From positions 372,001-436,000 of the forward strand of contig NZ_CP046253.1 of the NCBI RefSeq assembly GCF_009720145.1: DNA of 64,000 nt, in the 5' to 3' direction. Every line of letters begins with the position of its first letter. Within the stretch, counting starts at the first letter, position 1. A program made the translations under genes and the position numbers. Source of the DNA: Sphingobium sp. CAP-1. GTDB taxonomy: Bacteria > Pseudomonadota > Alphaproteobacteria > Sphingomonadales > Sphingomonadaceae. Of this stretch, positions 17,844 through 24,725 are shown piece after piece. A model generated the notes under the pieces. It was given only the letters and a program-made list of their open reading frames with translations, made no database searches and was not told where the DNA came from.

Positions 17844-18364
17844 GTCACGCGATACACGCGGATGCGAACGGCAGGCCTGGCTGCGTCCGCCGGCGGCGCG
17901 CCGGTCGTGCCGACAAAGATCGCCTGATTGAGCCAGTCATGCGGTCCCACCGGCGCCTCGAAACTCGGCACGGTGCGCAGGTAGCGTTGCGGCGCATCGG
18001 GCACCCGGCTGTTGGTCAGCCCGACATTGCGCACATGGATCAGCGCGCCGTCATCGGCCTGCATCATATAATCGGCCTCGATCACGGTCCAGTCGTCGGC
18101 CCGCTGCAACTGCCAGTCCGCCCCGCCGTCCAGCACCTTCCCCCTGATGCGCGGCCCTTCGAAATGGCCGCCGGTGATCGGCACCCGTCGCCGCGTGCCG
18201 ATCGGCGTGCGGCCGACCTCCACGGTCGGCTCCAGCGTCACGATTGCCTCATAGACGAACGCCAATCCCGGCTCGTCGTTGACAGCAGCCCGCGCCACAC
18301 CGCCCGACCATGCCGCCAGCGCGACGCCGCCGGCCAGCAGCCCGCGCCTGTTCAGATCGATCAT
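17840..18364 (-). CDS. Tat-exported DUF3237 protein
   Basis: A 174-residue protein of the DUF3237 family, a small beta-barrel fold of unknown function often found beside esterases and aromatic-degradation genes. The N-terminus NRRGLLAGGVALAAWSGG is a twin-arginine signal peptide ending near ARA, so the protein should be folded in the cytoplasm and exported. Family features include FVYEAIVTLEPTVEVGRTPI, GTRRRVPITGGHFEGPRIRG and a QADDGALIHVRNVG strand. The frame extends upstream to 18508, but ATG 18364 starts the signal peptide 5 bp after the esterase stop. It overlaps the next gene by ATGA. No catalytic role can be assigned. Confidence 0.78.
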   Translation of the reverse strand: MIDLNRRGLLAGGVALAAWSGGVARAAVNDEPGLAFVYEAIVTLEPTVEVGRTPIGTRRRVPITGGHFEGPRIRGKVLDGGADWQLQRADDWTVIEADYMMQADDGALIHVRNVGLTNSRVPDAPQRYLRTVPSFEAPVGPHDWLNQAIFVGTTGAPPADAARPAVRIRVYRVT

Positions 18365-18369
18365 CGCGC

Positions 18370-19977
18370 CTAGTCCCTGATCCGTGGCCGGTCCGTCGCG
18401 GCCGCCGTCGCGGCGTCCTTCAGCAAGGGCAAGTCCCTGATATGCGGCCAGTCGATCATCCCGCCACTGTCCCCAAAGACATGGACCTGCGGCCGCCCCG
18501 CCTGCCACGCCGGCCAGTCCCCGCCCGGCCGGCCATCACGGGCAAAGGCGATCAGCCGATCCATCATGTCAGTGGACAAGGTCCGATCCGCCGCCGTCCA
18601 GTCGCGCGTCGTGCGAAACAGGTTCAGGCTGTCCAGCGTCCCCAGCCAATAGGGGACATCGGCGGTATGATAGGCGCCCACGTTCGCCGGATCATGATCG
18701 GCAAAGGTCACGCCCGGCCGGTAGGGATGGGTGCGGGTGAAGAAATAGCTGTATGTCGCCGCCTTGCCCTTGGCCGACTGCGCCGTCGCCCATTGCGCCA
18801 TTTGCAGCCCCAATGTCGAATCCCGCTCCACATCGCGTGCCGCGCGCCGGGCTTCCTCGATGGTGCGCGCCGGATAGGCTTTCAGCACCCGTTCGGCGGT
18901 CGTGGGGAAAGCGGCCTGCACCGCCTTCTCATAATCGGCGACGCTGGCGATCGGCCCCAGCGACCGGAAATATTCGTCCTTCGTGAAACCGATCATCGCC
19001 GGCACGTCATTCTGCCGCCCCGCCGCAAAGGTCGCTTCGGGCGCTTCCGTCACCACCTGTCCGTCGATCACGATCGGTCGCCGTCTGACCGGCGCGGCCA
19101 GTGCCATCAGCCGGTCGGCCGGCATGTCGCGCATCGCCGCGATCGAGGCTGCGCCGCCCGCCTGTTGCAGCGCGACGCCTTCCGCCTCCGCCTGGGCGAG
19201 CGGGGTGGGGGCCATTAATTCGCCCAGCGCGCTGCCGCTCATGCCGACGACGCGGTGGAACAGCCCTTTCGCGGCGGGGCTGGCCTGCAACAGCGAGACC
19301 GACATCGATCCCGCCGACTGGCCGGCGATCGTGACATTGGCCGGATCGCCACCGAAGCCGGCGACATTGCGCTGGACCCAGTGCAGCGCGGCGATCTGGT
19401 CCTTCAGCCCATAATTGCCCGATCCGCCGCCACCCTCCTTTGTCAGGTCGGGATGCGCCAGAAAGCCGAGCGGCCCGACACGATAGGCGATCGCCACGTA
19501 GACCACATTCCTGGCCGCCAGCGCTTCGCCGGCATAATTGGCCATGGAGGCGGACCCGACATTGAAGCCGCCGCCATAGATCCAGGCGATCACCGGATAG
19601 GGCTTGCCGGCTGGCGGCGGCGCGGCCGGCGCCCAGATATTGAGATAGAGGCAATCCTCGCTGGTCGCCTCCTCCCCGAAATAATGGTTGATGCCGCGCC
19701 CGCGCAGCGGCTGGATACATTCGGGCGCGGGGCGATCGGCATTCCACACGCCAGTCCACGCCGCACGAGGCTGCGGATCGCGCCAGCGCAAGTCGCGCAC
19801 CGGCGGCGCGGCGAATGGCACGCCCAGCCAGGTGCGCACGCCCGATGGCAGCGTCTTGCCCGCCACCAGCCCGGCATCGGTGCGCACCGGGTCGCCGGCC
19901 GGCTGCTCCACCACCTGCGCCGGCAGCGCCGACGCCATCGCCAGCGCACCCAGCGCGACGCAAAGGCGGCGGATCAC
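18370..19977 (-). CDS. Exported type B carboxylesterase
   Basis: A 535-residue carboxylesterase/lipase of the cholinesterase-like family with a Sec signal peptide (about residues 1-20, ending ASALPA). The oxyanion hole is WIYGGGFNVGS, the nucleophile Ser221 lies in TIAGQSAGSMS, the acidic residue in GFTKDEYF and the histidine in AYHTADVPYW. SEDCLYLNIWAP carries the conserved disulfide cysteine. The start is GTG 19977, overlapping the previous gene by GTGA. Bacterial and fungal members of this family include feruloyl and tannin-type esterases. Beside quinate genes the likely job is cleavage of hydroxycinnamoyl- or galloyl-quinate esters in the periplasm or outside; that substrate is inferred. 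Confidence 0.85.
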   Translation of the reverse strand: MIRRLCVALGALAMASALPAQVVEQPAGDPVRTDAGLVAGKTLPSGVRTWLGVPFAAPPVRDLRWRDPQPRAAWTGVWNADRPAPECIQPLRGRGINHYFGEEATSEDCLYLNIWAPAAPPPAGKPYPVIAWIYGGGFNVGSASMANYAGEALAARNVVYVAIAYRVGPLGFLAHPDLTKEGGGGSGNYGLKDQIAALHWVQRNVAGFGGDPANVTIAGQSAGSMSVSLLQASPAAKGLFHRVVGMSGSALGELMAPTPLAQAEAEGVALQQAGGAASIAAMRDMPADRLMALAAPVRRRPIVIDGQVVTEAPEATFAAGRQNDVPAMIGFTKDEYFRSLGPIASVADYEKAVQAAFPTTAERVLKAYPARTIEEARRAARDVERDSTLGLQMAQWATAQSAKGKAATYSYFFTRTHPYRPGVTFADHDPANVGAYHTADVPYWLGTLDSLNLFRTTRDWTAADRTLSTDMMDRLIAFARDGRPGGDWPAWQAGRPQVHVFGDSGGMIDWPHIRDLPLLKDAATAAATDRPRIRD

Positions 19978-20972
19978 CGGCCGCCCTTCAACTGCGCGTC
20001 GAAAAAGCGGAAGGTCAGGTCCAGCGCGTGCAAACTCGCGGCCCGCGTCGCCGCCGCATCCACGCCGATCCAGCTATGTCCGACCTTCGGAATAATCTCC
20101 AAAGTCACCGGCACCTTCGCCGCTTCCAACTTGGCGGCCAGTTCCCGCGACTGGGTGACGGGCACGGTCTGGTCGTCGGTGCCGTGGATCAACAGCATCG
20201 GCGGGTCTTTGGCGTCGACATGGGCGGCGGGGCTGGCAGCGGCGATCCGGTCGGCCGGGCAGGTAGCCTTGACGCAATCAAGATACTGGTTTTCGGCGCG
20301 CGGGATCGCCGATTGCGGCATGGTCGCGAAATCATAGACGCCATACCAGCCGACCGCCGCCTGCACGCAATCGCTCTGCCCGGCATTATTCTTGTCCGCG
20401 CCCGTCGGTTCATGGCCGCAATCGAGCGCCGCCAGCGCGGACAATTGCCCGCCCGCCGATCCGCCCCAGATGGCGACATGGCCGGCGTCGATGCCGTAGC
20501 GGCCGGCATTGGCCTTCAGAAAGCGGATGGCGCTGCGCACATCGTCGATCGCGGCGGGGAAGGGGGCTTCGCCCGACAGCCGATATTCGAGCGACGCGAC
20601 GACATAGCCGCGCGCCGACAGGTCGGCCAGGACGGCGGTAAAGTCGCTGAACGCGCCCGACTGGCGCGTATGCCCCGCCATCCAGCCGCCGCCATGGACA
20701 TAGATAATAAGGGGAAGGGATTGGCCTGCTTTGGCCGGGCGGTAGAGGTCGAGCGTGATCGGCCGATAGCCGGGGATGGTGGAAAAGGGGATGTCGGTGC
20801 TGACCGTGACGCCATGACCCAGCGTAACGATGCGTTCGGGCATGGGATCGCCCAAAGCCGGCTCCGGCCCGGTGGCAAGCGCCGCGATCTGCGCCATGGC
20901 GCTATTGCCCAGCCCGCAGGTCGCAAACAGGATAGCTGCCCCAATAGAAATCGAACCTGCCCGCTTGGCCAT
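19974..20972 (-). CDS. Exported alpha/beta-hydrolase (HSL/BD-FAE-like esterase)
   Basis: A 332-residue serine esterase with an N-terminal signal peptide (about residues 1-28, ending NSAMA). It has YVHGGGWMAG as oxyanion hole, Ser172 in AIWGGSAGGQLS, the acid in LLIHGTDDQTVP and the histidine in KVGHSWIG. These match the hormone-sensitive-lipase/bacterial feruloyl-esterase group that removes acyl or feruloyl groups from plant compounds. ATG 20972 has AGGAGAGAG just upstream. It is the first gene of the nine-gene minus-strand cluster and is coupled to the next esterase by GTGA. Two unrelated exported esterases in tandem suggest a substrate with two ester types or a series of related esters. Confidence 0.85.
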   Translation of the reverse strand: MAKRAGSISIGAAILFATCGLGNSAMAQIAALATGPEPALGDPMPERIVTLGHGVTVSTDIPFSTIPGYRPITLDLYRPAKAGQSLPLIIYVHGGGWMAGHTRQSGAFSDFTAVLADLSARGYVVASLEYRLSGEAPFPAAIDDVRSAIRFLKANAGRYGIDAGHVAIWGGSAGGQLSALAALDCGHEPTGADKNNAGQSDCVQAAVGWYGVYDFATMPQSAIPRAENQYLDCVKATCPADRIAAASPAAHVDAKDPPMLLIHGTDDQTVPVTQSRELAAKLEAAKVPVTLEIIPKVGHSWIGVDAAATRAASLHALDLTFRFFDAQLKGGR

Positions 20973-21360
20973 CTCTCTCTCCTGATTTTTCGCATTATGA
21001 GCGAACCATTTCGTACACTAATAGCCATGCAATGTGCGGGGAGCAAGCCGGAAGAAAACGTCCATCCCGCCCACGATGTCGGGCGGCCATGCCAAGGCGG
21101 CGGCCTTGGGTCGAACGGCGCTTCCGCATGAGCAAGAAGATCGGACGAGCGCGTAATTCTTCGGCGATCCCGCAGGAATATGATCGTGGCACCGGGATGA
21201 TCGGAAGGGGCCGGAGCGTCATGCATTTCCACCGGTTCAGTGCAGCACCGACATATGCATTCGTATGCATCCCTTGCCCTGCGCGCCGCGTCATGCCAGC
21301 GCTGTCGGCCGGGCGCAGGCAGGCGACAGGCCGGTCGCGCAAGGACAGGAAAGGACAGGC
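20973..21360. other. Divergent intergenic region between esterase cluster and SLC45 transporter
   Basis: No convincing gene lies in these 388 bp. Near the esterase, CGAA-CCAT-TTCG (about 21003-21014) is a short dyad. Near the transporter, two ATGCAT hexamers (21255-21260 and 21265-21270) separated by TCGT form a 16-bp symmetric element about 90 bp before the transporter start, a possible operator. The candidate frames here have no ribosome-binding site and low-complexity, arginine-rich products, so they were not called. Confidence 0.6.
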
Positions 21361-22854
21361 ATGGACAAGCCCCGTCAGGGTTTTGCCGGGCTGTGGAATA
21401 TCAGCTTCGGCTTCTTCGGCATCCAGATCGGTTTCGCGCTGCAAAATGCCAATATGAGCCGGGTATTCCAGTCGCTGGGGTCCAGCATCGACAATCTGTC
21501 CGCCCTTTGGGTGGCTGCGCCGCTGACCGGCCTTCTCGTCCAGCCGGTCATTGGCCATCTGTCCGATCGGACCTGGCTCGGCCGACTGGGCCGGCGACGG
21601 CCCTATTTCCTCGCTGGCGCGATTTTTTCGGCGCTGGCGTTGCTGGGGATGCCGCAAAGCGACGGGCTGCTGATGGCGGCTTTGCTGCTGTGGATGCTCG
21701 ATGCCAGTCTCAACGTGTCGATGGAACCGTTTCGGGCCTTTGTCGGCGACATGCTGCGCAAAGACCAGCATACGGTCGGCTATGCCGTGCAGACGGCCTT
21801 CATCGGCGCAGGCGCGGTGGTCGGATCGCTCTTTCCCTATCTGCTCGAACATCTGGGCGTTGCCAATGTCGCCCCGCCGGGACAGGTGCCGGATACGGTG
21901 CGCTACAGTTTCTGGGCGGGCGGCGCGGCGCTGTTCGGTGCAGTGCTGTGGACCGTGCTTACCACACGGGAATATGCCCCCGAAGAAATGCGCGCGTTCG
22001 CCGCAGACGAGATGGAGGCTGAAGTCGCGCCCGACCTTGCCGGCCGCCGCCTTGCGCCCTGCCTCATATGGATCATAGGCGGCCTGGCCGTCGCTTTGCT
22101 GGTCGAGCGCTGGGAGATGGAAAAGGAAGTCTATCTGCTTGCCGGCCTGCTGGCGGGCTATGGCCTTGCTTCGATCGCGGCGATATTGCTGGCGCGGGCA
22201 GGGAAGGGGCAGACGATGCTTGCCCATATTGTCGGCGATCTGAGCGGGATGCCGCCGATCATGCGCCGGCTCGCCCTGATCCAGTTCTTTAGCTGGTCCG
22301 CACTGTTCATCATGTGGATACACACGACGCCGGTTGTCGCCCAATATATGTTCGGTTCGGCCGATCCCGCCAGTGCCGCCTATCAGGCCGGCGGCAATTG
22401 GGTGGGGGTGCTGTTTTCCGTCTATAATGGTGTCGCGGCGATAGCGGCGCTGACCTTGCTTCCCTGGTTATCCGCACGTCTGGGCAAGGCGCGCACGCAC
22501 GCGCTCTGCCTGATTGCTGGCGCTGCCGGGTTCGCCAGCTTCCTTGTGTTGCGTGACCCCAAGCTGTTGCTGCTGAGCGAGATCGGCATCGGTATCGCCT
22601 GGGCATCAATCCTGGCCATGCCTTATGCGATGCTGGCCTCCAGCTTGCCGCAGAGCAAACTCGGCATCTATATGGGCCTGTTCAATATCTTCGTGGTCGT
22701 GCCGCAACTGCTGGTCGCGACGGTAATGGGATCGATCATGAAGGCCTTCTTCCCCGGCGATCCGATCTGGACCATGGCCTTTGCCGCGGGGACGCTGGTC
22801 ATGGCGGGGCTGGCTTCATTGCGAATCACAACCGGACTCGATTCGCGCGCCTGA
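21361..22854 (+). CDS. MFS transporter, SLC45/sucrose-transporter-like
   Basis: A 497-residue sugar porter with 12 predicted helices, of the SLC45/GPH-like group. Visible signatures are FGIQIGFALQNANMSRVF in TM1, GHLSDRTWLGRLGRRRPYF in loop 2-3 (the RxGRRRPF-type motif of sucrose transporters) and LGIYMGLFNIFVVVPQLL in TM11. A long central loop separates the two halves. The start ATG 21361 follows AGGAAAGG; the frame extends upstream without a better site. It is a paralogue of the transporter at 34113 but has no LacI-type operator. It is divergent from the esterase cluster, so import of a glycoside or sugar from the same plant substrate is possible; the ligand is unknown. Confidence 0.82.
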   Translation: MDKPRQGFAGLWNISFGFFGIQIGFALQNANMSRVFQSLGSSIDNLSALWVAAPLTGLLVQPVIGHLSDRTWLGRLGRRRPYFLAGAIFSALALLGMPQSDGLLMAALLLWMLDASLNVSMEPFRAFVGDMLRKDQHTVGYAVQTAFIGAGAVVGSLFPYLLEHLGVANVAPPGQVPDTVRYSFWAGGAALFGAVLWTVLTTREYAPEEMRAFAADEMEAEVAPDLAGRRLAPCLIWIIGGLAVALLVERWEMEKEVYLLAGLLAGYGLASIAAILLARAGKGQTMLAHIVGDLSGMPPIMRRLALIQFFSWSALFIMWIHTTPVVAQYMFGSADPASAAYQAGGNWVGVLFSVYNGVAAIAALTLLPWLSARLGKARTHALCLIAGAAGFASFLVLRDPKLLLLSEIGIGIAWASILAMPYAMLASSLPQSKLGIYMGLFNIFVVVPQLLVATVMGSIMKAFFPGDPIWTMAFAAGTLVMAGLASLRITTGLDSRA

Positions 22855-22894
22855 TCGCAACGAAAATATTGCGAAGCTTCAAGGCAAGCGTCCT

Positions 22895-22909
22895 TTGCCG
22901 TTACGGCAA
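22895..22909. repeat. Perfect 7-1-7 palindrome in the gap after the SLC45 gene
   Basis: TTGCCGT-T-ACGGCAA is a perfect inverted repeat 40 bp after the transporter stop. It could be a regulator site for the transcript that ends at 23058 or a small RNA stem. The 26 bp before it resemble a segment at 45250-45267 (see findings). Nothing else identifies the binding protein. Confidence 0.45.
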
Positions 22910-22929
22910 TATGGGAATGCGTGAGGTTG

Positions 22930-23058
22930 TTAATTTTGCAACTGCACAAAGGCTTTTCGCGCTTGCAGCAATTCGGCGTTTCAGGCAGAAAGATCATGCC
23001 TTTCAGGCATCCTCTCCTAAAACTTTCACGGGCTGATCTGCGGATCGGCCCTTTTTTT
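22930..23058 (+). ncRNA. Candidate trans-acting small RNA
   Basis: The gap after the SLC45 gene has a strong intrinsic terminator with no gene just upstream of it. Working back, two further stems are visible: CTGC...GCAG with inner AAGGC/GCGCTT (about 22940-22970), and ATGCCT-TTC-AGGCAT (22996-23010). Between the second stem and the terminator is a single-stranded, pyrimidine-rich CCTCTCCTAAAACTTTC stretch able to pair with ribosome-binding sites. This layout (stems, open anti-SD stretch, terminator with U7) is typical of Hfq-type small RNAs. The 5' end and promoter were not located; a long 3' UTR of the transporter is the alternative. Confidence 0.35.
23030..23058 (+). terminator. Intrinsic terminator
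   Basis: A 9-bp stem, GGGCTGATC against GATCGGCCC (one G-U pair), with a TGCG loop, is followed directly by seven T residues (23052-23058). It lies 176 bp after the SLC45 stop, further than a usual 3' end, which is part of the argument for a separate small transcript. Confidence 0.85.
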
Positions 23059-23114
23059 GTCCATCGTTCAAGCGACCAGGACGCCTCCCTGCCAAGGCAT
23101 GACGCAATAGAAAG

Positions 23115-23252
23115 TCAATGGCGCGGACGCGCACCGTCAGCAGGCTGTTGATGCGCCAGCGGGCAAATCAACTGATTGATCCGCAAATCATCCTGCGCGC
23201 CAGATGCGAACGCCTGACAAATCCAATCCAGACACCGTGCCAGGAACAGCAT
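23115..23252 (-). CDS. Possible small protein (45 residues)
   Basis: An ATG at 23252 preceded by AGGAGAG at good spacing opens a 45-codon frame ending TGA at 23115-23117. A -10-like TATGAT lies about 35 bp before the start. The product begins hydrophobic (MLFLARCLDWICQAF) and then turns polar (QDDLRINQLICPLAHQQ); it contains three cysteines. I recognise no family. The good ribosome-binding site is the main support, and codon use is only moderately like neighbours, so it may be spurious. Confidence 0.3.
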   Translation of the reverse strand: MLFLARCLDWICQAFASGAQDDLRINQLICPLAHQQPADGARPRH

Positions 23253-23322
23253 GGTTCTCTCCTATCTCTTATCCGGATATCATAGCATAAGCGGTGGGCA
23301 GGAGAAGAGGCGTTGAGAGAAG

Positions 23323-23338
23323 CGTATCAAATGATACG
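23323..23338. promoter_or_regulatory. GTATCA palindrome at the end of the RND operon
   Basis: CGTATCA-AA-TGATACG is a perfect 7-2-7 inverted repeat 23 bp past the last gene of the second efflux operon. Its GTATCA half-site equals the direct repeat found at 29230 and 29240 upstream of the response regulator, so it may be another site for that regulator, possibly controlling the small ORF at 23252. A simple hairpin terminator is unlikely because the stem is AT-rich and has no T-tract on the minus strand. Confidence 0.35.
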
Positions 23339-23360
23339 GATGGGTATGGTTTCCAAAATC

Positions 23361-24725
23361 CTACTGATCGGCGCCGATGACGCGATAGAGAAGAATCCGG
23401 TTGCTGACCAACGCCAGTTGGGTTGAGATCGCCGACTGACGGGCGCTATAGAGCGTCCGCTGGCTGGAAAGGGCGTTGAGGAATGTGTCGATGCCCGACC
23501 GGTAGCGCTGGTCGGCGATGTCATAGGCACGCTGACTGGCGGTCACCAAGCGCAATTGCGCGGCGTGTTGTGCGTCGATCGTGCCGTCGCGGGCCAGTCC
23601 ATCCGCCACTTCCTGAAAGGCGGTCTGGATCGTCTTCTCATATTGGGCGAGATACATGTCCTTCTGCGCCTTGCTATAATCCAGATTCCCGCGCGCGGAG
23701 CCGCCAAAGATCGGCAGACTGGCCGACGGGCTGGCTGACCAGGTGAAGGCATCGCCGGTGAACAGCGAGGACAGGGCGGAACTGGCCACGCCAATTGCCG
23801 TCGTAAGGCTGATCTTGGGGAACATCGCAGCCCGTGCCGCGCCGATATCGGCATTGGCGGCCTTTAGCTGATGTTCGGCCTGCAACACATCCGGGCGCTG
23901 GAGCAGGACATCCGAAGAGATGCCCGCCGGCACCTTCGCCACACCCGCGATCAGGCTGGCGAGGGAGGTTGGCAGCAACGCGTCCTCCACCGGCGCGCCG
24001 ACGAGCAGGTCGAGCGCGTTGCGATCCTGCGCTACCTGGGTGATGGCAGCGGCAATATCGGACTGCGCCTGCTCCACCACGGTTTCGGCCTGATAGACAT
24101 CGCCCTTGCCGGACAGGCCCGCCCGGTTGAGCGATTGGGTAAGGTTCAGGCTGCGCTGCGCGCTTTCCAGCGTCTGGCGCGACACGGCCAGCAACTCCTG
24201 ATCCGCGGCGAGCGTGGCATAGGCGGTCGCGATTTCGGCGATCAACGTGATCCGGGTCGACCGCGCGCCTTCTTCGGTCGCGAGATAGGATTCCAGCGCG
24301 GATTCGGTCTGGTTGCGCACCCGGCCGAACAGGTCGATCTCGAATGCGCTGAAGCCGACATCGGCGCTGTAACTATTCTGCCGTGCTGCATTCTGACGGC
24401 TGAAACTGGCGGATGTGTCGCCGGTTACGGCCGGAAGCTGTGCCGCGCGCTGAACCTTATATTGCGCACGCGCCGACAGCACATTGGCTAATGCCGCACG
24501 CAGATCCCGATTATTCGCGAGTCCGCGCTCTATCACATTCCTGAGCCTGGCGTCCTGCACCAGTTCAGTCCAGGCAAGGCCGGCCCTGGCATCGGTGCGC
24601 GGGGTATAGGCTTCGCCGCCGGGCAGGCTGGCGGGCACCGGGGCGGCCGGGCGTATATAGGTCGGCGCCATATTGCAGCCCGCCAGCGCCAGCAGGGATG
24701 CGGCGGAGAAAAACATACGCATCAT
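23361..24725 (-). CDS. RND efflux outer-membrane lipoprotein, NodT/OprM family (second system)
   Basis: A 454-residue outer-membrane channel subunit with a lipoprotein signal (SLLALAGC, Cys17) followed by NMAPTYIRPAAP. The two OEP repeats include ALANVLSARAQYKVQRAAQL and LLQRPDVLQAEHQLKAANAD, and the end has RYRSGIDTFLNALSSQRTLY. It is clearly distinct in sequence from the channel encoded at 2088-3491. Its ATG overlaps the pump stop (ATGA), so it is the third gene of an operon adaptor-pump-channel. It should export whatever the RND pump selects. Confidence 0.92.
   Translation of the reverse strand: MMRMFFSAASLLALAGCNMAPTYIRPAAPVPASLPGGEAYTPRTDARAGLAWTELVQDARLRNVIERGLANNRDLRAALANVLSARAQYKVQRAAQLPAVTGDTSASFSRQNAARQNSYSADVGFSAFEIDLFGRVRNQTESALESYLATEEGARSTRITLIAEIATAYATLAADQELLAVSRQTLESAQRSLNLTQSLNRAGLSGKGDVYQAETVVEQAQSDIAAAITQVAQDRNALDLLVGAPVEDALLPTSLASLIAGVAKVPAGISSDVLLQRPDVLQAEHQLKAANADIGAARAAMFPKISLTTAIGVASSALSSLFTGDAFTWSASPSASLPIFGGSARGNLDYSKAQKDMYLAQYEKTIQTAFQEVADGLARDGTIDAQHAAQLRLVTASQRAYDIADQRYRSGIDTFLNALSSQRTLYSARQSAISTQLALVSNRILLYRVIGADQ

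Noticed and set aside
21003..21014. CGAA-CCAT-TTCG dyad near the first esterase as a third copy of the ACTAGT operator
   Set aside because: It does not contain GAACTAGTTAGT and matches only in short, common words.
20995..22344. Long minus-strand frame opposite the SLC45 transporter
   Set aside because: Arg/Gln/His-rich product without domains; it mirrors the transporter codons and is a shadow of high-GC coding DNA.
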